DNA from: Dinoroseobacter sp.
GTDB lineage: Bacteria > Pseudomonadota > Alphaproteobacteria > Rhodobacterales > Rhodobacteraceae
Assembly: GCA_030066795.1 (NCBI GenBank)
Contig: JASJAW010000039.1
Location: 1-58,375, forward strand
Length of the DNA stretch: 58,375 nt
Reading direction: 5' to 3'
This document shows, one piece after another, positions 26,130-35,005 of the stretch; the first letter of the stretch is position 1; each line of letters begins with the position of its first letter. A program made the translations under genes and the position numbers. Under the pieces are notes generated by a model. That model was given only the letters and a program-made list of their open reading frames with translations, did not search any database and was not told the DNA's origin.

Positions 26130-27790
26130 GCGCTGGGCCCAAGGTCTACGATGTTCTTGCGCAAACTGTTGCTCAGGAAGAGGTGAAGACATGCTTTGCG
26201 CTTCTGGGCGATGCGAACATGAAGTTTGCAACAAGGCTCGCAGAAGCTGGCACGCGTATGATCTACGTGCGCCATGAACACTGCGCGGTTGCTGCGTCTT
26301 TGTCCTATGCGCGAAAGACGGGGGATGTGGGCTTTGCGACTGTGACCTGTGGGCCGGGGCTGACCCAACTTATGACAATTCTGCCCGCAGCGGTGCGGGC
26401 ATCGTTGCCCGTTGTCGTCTTCGCGGGAGAAACACCGCTGAAGTCTGCCTGGTACAATCAGGCGATAGATCAGGCGCCATTGGTGACTGCAACAGGTGCC
26501 GCCTACCATAGCCTGCACCATCCCGAGCGGATGCCGGCTGTGCTTCGCGATGCGTTCTTACAGGCGCGCCTTGAGCGGCGGCCGGTTGTCGTGGGCATTC
26601 CCTTCGACTTGCAGAACCTTGCTTGGGAAGGGGCGAGTGATTTGCCTGTTCCTTCCCGCCAACTCATACCTGTCGTTTCGCCCATCCCGCCGCACGAGGA
26701 AGATCTCGCCCGGGCTGCGGAACTCGTGAACAAGGCGAAACGTGTTGTCGTTATGGCGGGCTTGGGCGCGGTCGAAGCCGGCGCCGGACCGGCCTGTCGC
26801 GCGTTGGCGAAGGCGTGCGACGGGCTTCTGGCGACAACGCTGCCCGCACGGGGGTTGTTTCACGATGATCCGTTCTCGCTTAAGGTGGCAGGCGGTTACG
26901 CTACAAACGTGGCACGCGCTTGTTTTGCCGAAGCCGATTTGATCGTGGCGGTAGGAGTTTCGCTGGCGCATCACAACGCCGACGGCGGCAAGCTCTGGCC
27001 CAATGCAGATGTATTGCAAATCGACGTGGCGCCTCGAACGACGTCGCAAGGTCGCGTTGCCGCCCAGCATCACTTGCGCGCAGATGCGCGTCTGGGAACA
27101 GAGGCGCTTACCTTTGCGATCGAGCGCCGACCCGCAAGCTGGCGCAGTGCCGATCTTGCTGAGCGCATCATCTCCAGCCTTCCTGACACACGAGAATTCC
27201 CGGAAGAGGCAGGCGTGCACGACCCGCGCGACGTCGTGGCCGCGCTGGAGGCTGTGCTGCCTGCGGATTGGGAGATGGTGAATTCCTCGGGTCATTGTGC
27301 GTATTTCGCGGCGCATATGCCGTCGCGGCCGCAGGAAAAGTTCATGACCATCCGCGAGTTTGGGGCAATCGGTAACGGCACTTCATTTGCTATGGGCGTG
27401 GCAGCGGCGCGTCCCGAAAGCACCGTGGTCCTGTTTGATGGCGACGGCAGCTTGCTGATGCATGTCCAGGAACTGGAGACTATGCAACGCCACGGGATGA
27501 ATATCCTGATCGTCGCGCTCAACGACGGCGCCTACGGCTCAGAAATCCACAAACTCCGCTCGGAAGGGCTCGATGATACGGGCGCCGTGTTCGGTCGGAC
27601 GGATTTTGCGGCCATCGCGCGCGGGTTTGGGCTCGGAGGAGAAACCATTTCAGACCTGAGCGCCCTGCCAGATTTGGTTGCGGACTTTGGCAAAACCGGC
27701 GGCACAGCGGTCTGGGATGTTCCAATCTCCGATCATGTCAGCTCGCCAGGCATGGCGCGAGCCTATCCTCCGAGGGCGGCCGCGGAATAA
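26126..27790 (+). CDS. Thiamine-diphosphate-dependent enzyme (acetolactate synthase-like superfamily)
   Basis: A 554-residue ThDP enzyme with the three usual domains. The catalytic glutamate is in IYVRHEHCAVAASLSYAR near residue 51. A central nucleotide-like domain contains RVVVMAGLGAVEAG, and the cofactor motif is GDGSLLMHVQELETM followed by NDG about 28 residues after GDG. Family members decarboxylate or ligate 2-oxo acids (acetolactate synthase, benzoylformate or sulfopyruvate decarboxylase, oxalyl-CoA decarboxylase). No FAD-site or biosynthetic partner gene is evident, so a catabolic 2-oxo-acid decarboxylase or lyase is likely. It is coupled to the PrpF gene. Confidence 0.87.
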   Translation: MSAGPKVYDVLAQTVAQEEVKTCFALLGDANMKFATRLAEAGTRMIYVRHEHCAVAASLSYARKTGDVGFATVTCGPGLTQLMTILPAAVRASLPVVVFAGETPLKSAWYNQAIDQAPLVTATGAAYHSLHHPERMPAVLRDAFLQARLERRPVVVGIPFDLQNLAWEGASDLPVPSRQLIPVVSPIPPHEEDLARAAELVNKAKRVVVMAGLGAVEAGAGPACRALAKACDGLLATTLPARGLFHDDPFSLKVAGGYATNVARACFAEADLIVAVGVSLAHHNADGGKLWPNADVLQIDVAPRTTSQGRVAAQHHLRADARLGTEALTFAIERRPASWRSADLAERIISSLPDTREFPEEAGVHDPRDVVAALEAVLPADWEMVNSSGHCAYFAAHMPSRPQEKFMTIREFGAIGNGTSFAMGVAAARPESTVVLFDGDGSLLMHVQELETMQRHGMNILIVALNDGAYGSEIHKLRSEGLDDTGAVFGRTDFAAIARGFGLGGETISDLSALPDLVADFGKTGGTAVWDVPISDHVSSPGMARAYPPRAAAE

Positions 27791-27811
27791 CTCTGGACGC
27801 GCATTGCGGGC

Positions 27812-27829
27812 GGTATACCTTGGTATGCG
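27812..27829. promoter_or_regulatory. GGTATACC palindrome in 56-bp gap
   Basis: The only gap within the second transporter operon contains the palindrome GGTATACC followed by TTGGTATGC, a near repeat. Such TTGGTATACC-type sequences resemble FCD-GntR operator half-sites. It could be a secondary promoter or operator for the three genes that follow. Evidence is weak. Confidence 0.3.
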
Positions 27830-27846
27830 GAATGAGGAGGAACCCC

Positions 27847-28086
27847 ATGCCCCAAAGCTATCAACACTGTTTGGCCTGTGCGTTGAGGGCGTTGCGCCGG
27901 GCGCAAACGGCCATTGCGTCTGAAATTGCTGCCTATCCCACGCCGATTGCCGGATGTGACGCCCAGTTCAATCATCTGCTCGCAGAGCGACAGCGTATTT
28001 CCGCGGCCATCGGGGCACTCGAAGACGACTTTTTCATCCCAACGCCACGGAAACCTACACCGTTTGCAGGAGTCGAAAGCAGATGA
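27847..28086 (+). CDS. Small protein of unknown function (79 aa) with CxxC motif
   Basis: I do not recognise this 79-residue protein. It starts MPQSYQHCLACALRALRRAQ, with a CxxC pair at residues 8-11, then a predicted helical stretch, a further cysteine near residue 36, another long helix (FNHLLAERQRISAAIGALED) and a proline-rich tail. The ATG is preceded by a strong GAGGAGGAA. Its stop overlaps the next gene's start as ATGA, so it is almost certainly translated. Its place between a ThDP enzyme and a 2-hydroxyacid dehydrogenase suggests a small partner or assembly protein, which is speculation. Confidence 0.75.
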   Translation: MPQSYQHCLACALRALRRAQTAIASEIAAYPTPIAGCDAQFNHLLAERQRISAAIGALEDDFFIPTPRKPTPFAGVESR

Positions 28087-29063
28087 AGGTTCATATCCTC
28101 GACGACTGGTTCGATACACTGCGCGGTCTTCCGAGTTTCTCCAAGCTCGACGGACACGAAGTAACGGTCTGGACCGATCACGTGACCGATCCAGCGGTTC
28201 TTGCGGAGCGGTTGGCCGGGGCCGAAGCCGTTTGCCTGTTCCGGGAACGCACGGCGATCACGGCTGATGTTCTGGCACGTCTACCCAGTCTTGAGCTGAT
28301 CAGCCAACGCGGCGTCTATCCGCATGTGGATGTGCCGGCCTGCACTGAAAATGACGTCCTTCTGTGTTCAAATATGCAGAAAAGCGGTCCATCGACGGCT
28401 GCTGCGGAGCTTACATTTGCGCTGATCTTGGCGTCGGCGCGGCAACTGCCGCAGCAAATGGCTTCTTTGCAGCGAGGGGAATGGCAAATCGGTGTCGGTC
28501 AGAGCCTGCATGGCCGAACACTGGGACTCTATGGCTATGGTCGTATCGCAAAGGCAGTGGCCGGGTATGCAAAGGCGTTTGGCATGAACGTCATCTGGTG
28601 GGCTTCCGAGGACGGTCGCGCGCGTGCGAAGGCCGATGGTGTCGTCGTCGCCGAAAGTCGTGAAGCTTTCTTTGCGCAGTCGGATTTCGTGAGTATCCAT
28701 GTGCGCCTGAAGCCTGAAACGCGTGGACTCCTCACACAGGACGACTTGCTGGCGATGAAGCCCTCGGCGAGCTTCATCAACACCTCGCGCGCAGGACTCG
28801 TTGCGCCAGGTGCGTTACAGGCCGCTTTGGACGCCGGGTGCCCGGGTCGCATCGCGCTCGATGTCTTTGACACCGAACCGCTGACTGATCCCAACGATCC
28901 CATCGTCAACCATCCTGCGGTGATCGGGACGCCGCATATCGGTTTTGTCACCGAAGATGAACTCGATCTGCAGTTCGCCGACATCTTCGATCAAGTGGCC
29001 GCCTACGCGGACAGGGCACCGATCAATATGATCAATCCTGAGGTTTGGGACAAGGCGACCTGA
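28083..29063 (+). CDS. D-2-hydroxyacid dehydrogenase
   Basis: A 326-residue NAD(P)-dependent D-2-hydroxyacid dehydrogenase. The dinucleotide motif is GLYGYGRIAKAVAGYAKAFG (about residues 145-164). The catalytic set is visible as Arg in INTSRAGLV, Glu in VFDTEPL and His in TPHIGF. Relatives interconvert 2-oxo and D-2-hydroxy acids (phosphoglycerate, glyoxylate, hydroxypyruvate). It is coupled to the small unknown gene and lies in the second transporter operon, so it probably processes a 2-oxo acid made or used by the upstream ThDP enzyme. Confidence 0.9.
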   Translation: MKVHILDDWFDTLRGLPSFSKLDGHEVTVWTDHVTDPAVLAERLAGAEAVCLFRERTAITADVLARLPSLELISQRGVYPHVDVPACTENDVLLCSNMQKSGPSTAAAELTFALILASARQLPQQMASLQRGEWQIGVGQSLHGRTLGLYGYGRIAKAVAGYAKAFGMNVIWWASEDGRARAKADGVVVAESREAFFAQSDFVSIHVRLKPETRGLLTQDDLLAMKPSASFINTSRAGLVAPGALQAALDAGCPGRIALDVFDTEPLTDPNDPIVNHPAVIGTPHIGFVTEDELDLQFADIFDQVAAYADRAPINMINPEVWDKAT

Positions 29064-29067
29064 ACCG

Positions 29068-29820
29068 GTGATTGCAGACCTCTCAATCTTGCCAGAGGGG
29101 ATGGCGGCCTCGGTGTTTATCCTGCTGCTGGCCACCAGTTTCTTTTCGTCCTTTATCACTGTTGCCTTTGGGATCGGCGGAGGGGCTCTGCTGCTGGCGA
29201 TCATGGCGAGCCTTGTGCCGGTATCGGCGCTCATCCCGGTGCACGGGCTGATCCAGCTCGGGTCTAACGCAGGCCGCATGGTCATGCTGCTGCGGACCGT
29301 GGCGTGGCACGCCTTGCCTGGCTTTGCGCTTGGGAGCGTTCTCGGTTGCGCGATCGGTGGTGTTGTCGTGGTGGAGTTGCCGGCAGAAGCCGTTCAAGTC
29401 GGGATTGGTCTGTTTGTGATCTGGTCGGTCTTTTCCCGCCCGCCCAGATGGATTCGGCGTTGGCCCGTGGTCACAGGGGGCATCTCCAGTTTTCTGACGA
29501 TGTTCTTTGGCGCCACTGGCGTGTTTGTTGCGAATTTCACGAAATCGCTCGACCTGCCGCGCCATGCACATGTGGCGACGCATGCCACCATGATGACACT
29601 GCAGCACGGCCTAAAAGTGCTCGTCTTTGGCTTGCTCGGGTTTTCCTTTGCCACTTGGGGCGGCTTTGTGATCGCGATGATTGGGGTCGGAGTGGTCGGT
29701 ACGCTCGCGGGGCGCCTGTTCCTCGATCGTTTGCCCGAGCTGTGGTTCCGTCGAGCTCTGGATATCTTGCTCGTTCTGATTTCCGTGCGCTTGATCGCCG
29801 GTGGTCTGGGTTGGTTATAG
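29068..29820 (+). CDS. TauE/SafE-family membrane transporter
   Basis: A 250-residue membrane protein with about seven or eight helices. It contains the family's duplicated sequence: FFSSFITVAFGIGGGALLLAIMASLVP in the first half and GGISSFLTMFFGATGVFVANF in the second. TauE/SafE proteins export sulfite, sulfoacetate or other small anions. The GTG start is 4 nt after the dehydrogenase stop, so it is in the same operon and may export an end product or import a small organic acid. The substrate cannot be deduced. Confidence 0.87.
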   Translation: MIADLSILPEGMAASVFILLLATSFFSSFITVAFGIGGGALLLAIMASLVPVSALIPVHGLIQLGSNAGRMVMLLRTVAWHALPGFALGSVLGCAIGGVVVVELPAEAVQVGIGLFVIWSVFSRPPRWIRRWPVVTGGISSFLTMFFGATGVFVANFTKSLDLPRHAHVATHATMMTLQHGLKVLVFGLLGFSFATWGGFVIAMIGVGVVGTLAGRLFLDRLPELWFRRALDILLVLISVRLIAGGLGWL

Positions 29821-29891
29821 GCTGCGGAAATACCGTTTGAGCCTGTCCGGGTCCCGTGCCAAGCTCTTGCCGACAACAGGGAAAGCGCGTC

Positions 29892-31094
29892 ATGGACCCG
29901 TTCACAGGTAACTTCACCCAGCAGGAACCGATCCCGGACGCGGCAATTGAAGCCGCGTTGGAGGTAATGCGCAGCGGACGGCTGCACCGCTACAACACGG
30001 GCCCAGGGGAAAGCAGCCCGGTCGCGGAACTGGAGGCCGCCTATGCCGCGTACCAGGGCAGCCGGTTCTGTCTTGCCTGCGCATCGGGCGGCGCCGCGAT
30101 GACCCTTGCGCTACGTGCTCATGGGGTTGGCGCGGGCGACAAGGTCCTGACCAACGCCTTCACCCTGGCGCCCGTGCCGGGGGCAATCGCAGCCGTTGGC
30201 GCAGAAGCGGTGCTCGTGGAGATCACGGAAGACCTTGTAATCGATCTTGAAGACCTCGCGGGGAAGATCACCTCGAGCGGCGCGCGGACATTGCTGCTGT
30301 CGAACATGCGTGGACACCTGTGCGATATGAACGCGCTGACGGAGCTGCTTGACCAGCACGGCGTGACCCTGATCGAGGACTGCGCTCATACGATGGGTGC
30401 GCGCTGGAACGGTCGCAAGAGCGGCAGTTTCGGGCTTGCGGGGTGTTTCTCGACCCAGACCTATAAGCATATCAACTCCGGCGAAGGCGGGCTGCTGACC
30501 TCGGATGATCCCGAGTTCATGGCGCGCGCGATCTTGCTGTCGGGCTCCTACATGCTCTACGAGCGCCATGGCGCAGCACCAGAGCCGCATGTGTTCGAAG
30601 GGTTGCGTCTCGACATGCCCAACATGTCGTCGCGTATGGACAACCTTCGCGCTGCTATCCTCCTCCCGCAGCTTGCGCAACTCGAGGAGAATATCGAGCG
30701 CTGGAACGCGCGGTATGATCTGATCGCGGAACGTCTTGCGGTTTGCCCAGCCTTGCGTGTGCCTGTGCGTCCGGCGGCCGAGTATTATGTCGGCAGCTCC
30801 ATCCAGTTTCAGCTGATCGGCGCGGCCCCGGAGCAGATGGAGGCCTATCTTTCTGCCGTCGCGGCGCTCGGCGTGGACCTCAAATGGTTCGGACGCGCCG
30901 AGCCCGTGGCATTCACCTCCACCCATAAAAGCTGGCGGTATGTGCCGACGCAGAACCTGCCGCGGACTGACGTGGTTCTGGCGAGCCTTCTGGATATGCG
31001 CCTGCCGCTGACTTTCAGCCTCGACGACTGTGCCCACCTCGCCGACATCCTCGTCCATTGCGCCGAGGTAACGCGTCTGCCTGGCGCGGCCTGA
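29892..31094 (+). CDS. DegT/DnrJ/EryC1/StrS-family aminotransferase-like protein
   Basis: A 400-residue fold-type I PLP protein of the DegT/StrS family. Key segments are ACASGGAAMTLALRAHGVG (cofactor phosphate region), TLIEDCAHTMGARWNGRKSGSFG, and the Schiff-base lysine in FSTQTYKHINSGEGG. The family usually transaminates keto-sugars, yet there are no sugar or surface-polysaccharide genes near. Here it precedes a RidA gene, which fits a PLP enzyme that releases reactive enamine/imine intermediates. The ATG at 29892 is chosen because it starts at the conserved MDPFTG region; an in-frame GTG lies 36 nt upstream. Confidence 0.86.
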   Translation: MDPFTGNFTQQEPIPDAAIEAALEVMRSGRLHRYNTGPGESSPVAELEAAYAAYQGSRFCLACASGGAAMTLALRAHGVGAGDKVLTNAFTLAPVPGAIAAVGAEAVLVEITEDLVIDLEDLAGKITSSGARTLLLSNMRGHLCDMNALTELLDQHGVTLIEDCAHTMGARWNGRKSGSFGLAGCFSTQTYKHINSGEGGLLTSDDPEFMARAILLSGSYMLYERHGAAPEPHVFEGLRLDMPNMSSRMDNLRAAILLPQLAQLEENIERWNARYDLIAERLAVCPALRVPVRPAAEYYVGSSIQFQLIGAAPEQMEAYLSAVAALGVDLKWFGRAEPVAFTSTHKSWRYVPTQNLPRTDVVLASLLDMRLPLTFSLDDCAHLADILVHCAEVTRLPGAA

Positions 31095-31126
31095 GCTTTA
31101 CATATCAAGGACCAGAAGGACCCGAA

Positions 31127-31510
31127 ATGAGCGTAGATTTGATCACGGCGCCGGACGCGCCCCCGGCCGTTGGCCCCTATAGCCACGCAAGCACCCATAA
31201 TGGGGTGCTCTATTGCTCTGGCTGCATCCCGCTAGATGCCTCGGGCAATTTCGTTGGCGGCGACGCGGCCGATCAGGCCAAACAGGCGTTGGCCAATCTT
31301 GCTGCCGTTCTGGCTGCAGGCGGGGCAGCGAAAGCTGATGTTCTGAAAACAGTGGTGTTTCTGACGGACATGGCCGACTTCGCGTCTGTAAACGCGGTCT
31401 ATGCCGAGTTTTTCGGGGACCATAAACCTGCGCGGTCCTGCGTGGCGGTCGCGCAGTTGCCGTTGGGCGTGTCGGTCGAGGTCGAAGCGATTGCCGCGAT
31501 TTCCGGGTAA
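31127..31510 (+). CDS. RidA-family enamine/imine deaminase
   Basis: A 127-residue RidA/YjgF/UK114 protein. It has the N-terminal APDAPPAVGPYSHA, the core GGDAADQAKQALANLAAVLAAGG and LKTVVFLTDMADFASVNAVYAEFF, and the arginine of the active site in PARSCVAVAQLPLG. The function is hydrolysis of 2-aminoacrylate-like imines formed by PLP enzymes. It starts after AGAAGGA, 32 nt behind the DegT-type gene, probably in the same transcript. A strong hairpin terminator follows. Confidence 0.92.
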   Translation: MSVDLITAPDAPPAVGPYSHASTHNGVLYCSGCIPLDASGNFVGGDAADQAKQALANLAAVLAAGGAAKADVLKTVVFLTDMADFASVNAVYAEFFGDHKPARSCVAVAQLPLGVSVEVEAIAAISG

Positions 31511-31531
31511 AACGCGAACCCACACATAAAA

Positions 31532-31560
31532 AAACGCCGCGCCTGAAAAGCGCGGCGTTT
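31532..31560. terminator. Bidirectional Rho-independent terminator
   Basis: An 11-bp stem AAACGCCGCGC/GCGCGGCGTTT with a 7-nt loop is flanked by A-runs on the left and TTT on the right. It lies between the convergent ridA and icd genes and can terminate both transcripts. Confidence 0.88.
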
Positions 31561-31582
31561 GTCTGTTCTCGGGGGACGGGAT

Positions 31583-33805
31583 TTAGCCGATGATTGCGTT
31601 CAGCGTCGCGCTTGGGCGCATGATGTGAGCGACCTTGTCAGTGTCTGCATGGTAATACCCGCCCAGTTCGGCATGACGTCCTTGCACCGCGGATAGCTCT
31701 GCCAGAATGTCGGGTTGCTTGCTTTCCAGCGCGTCGGCGATCGGTTTGAAATGCGCGGCGAGTTCCGCGTCTTCGGTCTGCGATGCCAGTGCTTGTGCCC
31801 AATAAAGTGCGAACCAGTAGTGGCTGTCGCGGTTGTCAGGCTCGCCGACTTTGCGGGACGGCGATCGGTTGTAGTCGAGGATGCCCTGGGTTGCGACTTC
31901 TGCCGCCTTTCCAAGTACGCCTGCCTTTGCGTTGTCCTTCACATCCGCGAGGAAGTTCAGGCTCTCGCCAAGGGCGCAGAACTCTCCCATGGAGTCCCAG
32001 CGCAGGTGGTTTTCCTCGACCAACTGTTCGACATGCTTTGGGGCCGAGCCACCGGCCCCGGTCTCGAACAGACCGCCGCCATTCATGAGCTTCACGATCG
32101 ACAGCATCTTGGCAGACGTCCCGAGCTCCAGGATCGGGAAAAGGTCGGTCAAATAGTCACGCAGCACGTTGCCGGTGATGGCGATGGTATTTTCGCCCTT
32201 GGTGATTGTCTCCAGCGACGCTGCAGTTGCGTCACGTGGCGACATGATCTCGAATTTGTTAGCAACACCAGCCGCTTCGAGTGCGGGCTTTACAAGCTTG
32301 ATCAGCTCTGCGTCATGGGCGCGGTCGGCATTCAGCCAGAAGATGGAGCGGTACCCAGTCAGCCGTTGACGGTCGAGTGCGAGTTGAATCCAGTTCTCAA
32401 TCGGGGCTTTCTTGACGGTGCAGGCGCGCCAGATATCTCCGGCCTCCACATCGTGGGAATGCAGCGTCTCTCCACTGGCGAGGACGATGCGGATCGTTCC
32501 GTCAGCCTCTGCCTCGAAGGTGGTGGGGTGGGAGCCATATTCCTCGGCTTTCTGCGCCATCAGGCCGAGGTTTTGCACTGTGCCAGCTGTGGACGGGTTC
32601 AGCGCGCCATTGGCTTTGAAGAACTTGATGCTCTCGTCATAGACGCCGGCATAACAGTTGTCCGGGATCACGCAGTTGGTGTCGCTTTCATTTCCGTCGG
32701 GGCCCCAGCCCTTGCCTCCACCGCGGATCAGAGCAGGCATAGAGGCGTCGATGATCACATCCGAGGGCACGTGCAGGTTGGTGATGCCTTTATCGGAGTT
32801 CACCATGTACATCGGCGGGCGCTCTGCCGTTAACGCATCGATATCCGCTTGAATTTCTGACGCGTTCGGCATCTCCGCAATCCGGGCAAGCACGTCCCCG
32901 AGACCTGAGTTCGGGTTCACGCCGGCCGCCAACAGTGCTGCACCATGTTTTTCGAAGACCGGAGCGAGCCAAGCCTTGACCGCATGACCAAAGATGATCG
33001 GGTCGGAGACCTTCATCATAGTTGCCTTTAGATGCAGTGAGAAAAGCGTTCCCTCGGCTTTGGTTTCCTCGATCTGCTCTGCCAAGAACGCCGACAGCGC
33101 TTTTGCGGACAAAAAGGTTGCATCAACGACTGTGCCTGCGTCTAGTGGCCAGCTGTCTTTGAGTACGGTGACCGTGCCGTCCTTGGCGACAAACTCGATT
33201 TTTGCGGCGCCAGCCTGGGCAGCGGTCAGAGTGGCGGAGACCTCGTTGGCGAAGAAGTCGTTGCCAGGCATAGACGACACTTTGGTCTTGCTGTCTGACG
33301 CCCACTTGCCCATCCGGTGCGGATTATTTTGAGCGTAATTTTTCACGGCTGCCGCTGCCCGGCGGTCGGAGTTGCCTTCGCGCAGAACCGGGTTTACCGC
33401 CGAGCCCTTGATCCCGTCATACTTTGCGCGCACTTCTTTTTCTTCTTCGGTTGCCGGCTCTTCCGGATAGTCGGGCAGGGCGTAGCCCTGGCTTTGGAGC
33501 TCTTTAATGGCAGCAACAAGCTGCGGAACCGAGGCCGAGATATTGGGCAGCTTGATCACGTTGGCGGAGGGGGTTTTCACCAGTTCGCCCAGCTCGGCCA
33601 GATCGTCGGACTGGCGCTGGTTGTCGCTGAGATACTCGGGGAAGGTCGCCAGAATGCGGCCTGCCAGCGAGATGTCTTTGGTTCCTACGCTGACACCGGC
33701 GGCTGACGCGAAGCTGCGGATGATTGGCAGGAAAGAGCCACTCGCGAGCTCAGGCGCTTCGTCGACGATGGTGTAAATGATATCCGGAGTGCTGCTGTCA
33801 GCCAT
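31583..33805 (-). CDS. icd: NADP-dependent isocitrate dehydrogenase, monomeric type
   Basis: A 740-residue protein, the normal length of the monomeric IDH (type II) family, which oxidatively decarboxylates isocitrate to 2-oxoglutarate in the TCA cycle. Characteristic blocks are [56 protein letters not shown] and [15 protein letters not shown]. It stands alone, ending at a bidirectional terminator. The 306-bp gap upstream holds a long inverted repeat that may regulate it. Assignment is very secure. Confidence 0.97.
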   Translation of the reverse strand: MADSSTPDIIYTIVDEAPELASGSFLPIIRSFASAAGVSVGTKDISLAGRILATFPEYLSDNQRQSDDLAELGELVKTPSANVIKLPNISASVPQLVAAIKELQSQGYALPDYPEEPATEEEKEVRAKYDGIKGSAVNPVLREGNSDRRAAAAVKNYAQNNPHRMGKWASDSKTKVSSMPGNDFFANEVSATLTAAQAGAAKIEFVAKDGTVTVLKDSWPLDAGTVVDATFLSAKALSAFLAEQIEETKAEGTLFSLHLKATMMKVSDPIIFGHAVKAWLAPVFEKHGAALLAAGVNPNSGLGDVLARIAEMPNASEIQADIDALTAERPPMYMVNSDKGITNLHVPSDVIIDASMPALIRGGGKGWGPDGNESDTNCVIPDNCYAGVYDESIKFFKANGALNPSTAGTVQNLGLMAQKAEEYGSHPTTFEAEADGTIRIVLASGETLHSHDVEAGDIWRACTVKKAPIENWIQLALDRQRLTGYRSIFWLNADRAHDAELIKLVKPALEAAGVANKFEIMSPRDATAASLETITKGENTIAITGNVLRDYLTDLFPILELGTSAKMLSIVKLMNGGGLFETGAGGSAPKHVEQLVEENHLRWDSMGEFCALGESLNFLADVKDNAKAGVLGKAAEVATQGILDYNRSPSRKVGEPDNRDSHYWFALYWAQALASQTEDAELAAHFKPIADALESKQPDILAELSAVQGRHAELGGYYHADTDKVAHIMRPSATLNAIIG

Positions 33806-33881
33806 GGGTGCGGTCCCTTCTGCCGATTGTCATATCCAAGCCACGAAGGCGATTGTGGCGTGGTTGGCGTGTCTGTGATCC

Positions 33882-33907
33882 GTTTCGTACACAATGGTAT
33901 ACGAAAC
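33882..33907. promoter_or_regulatory. Inverted repeat in the icd/acyltransferase gap
   Basis: A perfect 8-bp inverted repeat, GTTTCGTA-N10-TACGAAAC, lies 77 bp upstream of the icd start in a 306-bp gap between divergent genes. The spacing of one to two helical turns fits a dimeric regulator. No regulator gene is adjacent. The rest of this gap shows no convincing coding or RNA signal. Confidence 0.5.
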
Positions 33908-34111
33908 TTCTTGCATCGCTTAGAGTACCCGCGCGCGCAGATCAACCGGACAATGGCGCGCGGGCAGGGTCGCAATGTCGCGGCAGTGCGTGCAGGTGGC
34001 TGGAAATCTGATCTTGCACATGCAGTAATCGTGGAACACGGATCTATCGGGGTTCGACAAAAACAGACAAGTGGCTATGGTCGGTCCACTGATTTGGAAG
34101 GACTGGACCAG

Positions 34112-34807
34112 GTGAGTCTCAGAAAGCGTATCGCGAGCAGTACTGTCTTCAACGAGATCGTTTCGTTCTTTGTCTACGCCTACTTATGGCTGTGCTACGC
34201 GACCACGCGCTGGGACCACGAAGGGCTCGACGAAATGAACGAGTGCGTGCGATCCAATCAGCCGGTTCTGACAGTCATCTGGCATGAGAGGCTCTGGATG
34301 TCGCCGTTTCTGTTTGACACGACACTGGGGAAAATCTGTTCGATTACGTCAGAGTCCCGGATTGCCTATACGGGAAAATTTCTGCTCCGGCGGTTCGATT
34401 TTGAATCGATCATGATCGACCCGAAAAAGAACCCAGTGGGGCTCAACCGTCAGCTCTTTCGGCGCATTCGCGAAGGTTATTCGATTGCAATCTCGCCCGA
34501 CGGGACACGGGGACCACCAAGGGTGGCAAAATCCTTTCCAATCACCTGGGCGCGCAAGACCAGGATGCCGGTCTTTTGTGCGACATTTGCCATGCGTTGG
34601 AGGCTAAAAACCCCTACTTGGGACCGCTCGCACATTCCGCTCCCATTCAACCGCGGCGTGCTGATGGTGCGCCGGTGGACGGAAGAGATTCCCGAAGATG
34701 CCAGCCCAGAGGATATCGAGGTTCTCACCCGCAAGCTCGAAGGGGCGCTGAATGCGTTGACCGACGAAGCGGATACCATGGTTGGACGTAAGCCAGGGCG
34801 ACAATAA
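34112..34807 (+). CDS. DUF374 lysophospholipid acyltransferase-family protein
   Basis: A 231-residue protein of the DUF374/LPLAT type. Typical elements are PVLTVIWHERLWMSPFLF (acyltransferase His region), ITSESRIAYTGKFLLRRF, and the ISPDGTRGPPRVAKSFPITWARKT block. An N-terminal hydrophobic segment (about 15-30) suggests inner-membrane association. The family is thought to acylate lipid intermediates. The GTG at 34112 follows AAGGA and gives the usual length; the frame is open for a further 95 codons upstream, but that part lacks family similarity. It faces the apt terminator. Confidence 0.82.
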   Translation: MSLRKRIASSTVFNEIVSFFVYAYLWLCYATTRWDHEGLDEMNECVRSNQPVLTVIWHERLWMSPFLFDTTLGKICSITSESRIAYTGKFLLRRFDFESIMIDPKKNPVGLNRQLFRRIREGYSIAISPDGTRGPPRVAKSFPITWARKTRMPVFCATFAMRWRLKTPTWDRSHIPLPFNRGVLMVRRWTEEIPEDASPEDIEVLTRKLEGALNALTDEADTMVGRKPGRQ

Positions 34808-34869
34808 CAAACCAGGCTGTACAGGGTCTTGGCGCGCGATCTGTGCATCGTTGTGAAACGTACGCCCTG

Positions 34870-34905
34870 AAAAAAGACCCGGCATTGCCTGTCGCAAGCC
34901 GGGTC
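34870..34905 (-). terminator. Rho-independent terminator of the mtaP-apt operon
   Basis: On the reverse strand an 8-bp stem, GACCCGGC/GCCGGGTC, with an inner TTGC/GCAA pairing, is followed by six Ts. It lies about 100 nt past the apt stop and also just after the convergent acyltransferase gene. Confidence 0.85.
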
Positions 34906-35005
34906 AGGAGACCTTAGGGAAACTCATCGATCGCTGCATCGATGCCGCTAGTATCGGGAGCAATCCTTACAAAATCGTTAGCACGGCTGCGAAAGCCGGT
35001 TGCCG

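Noticed and set aside
31715..32833. Forward open frame of 372 codons opposite icd
   Set aside because: No domain or ribosome-binding site; icd on the other strand is an unmistakable full-length gene.
33827..34111. Longer N-terminus for the DUF374 protein
   Set aside because: The 95 upstream codons have no family similarity and include the inverted repeat; the GTG at 34112 has a proper ribosome-binding site.
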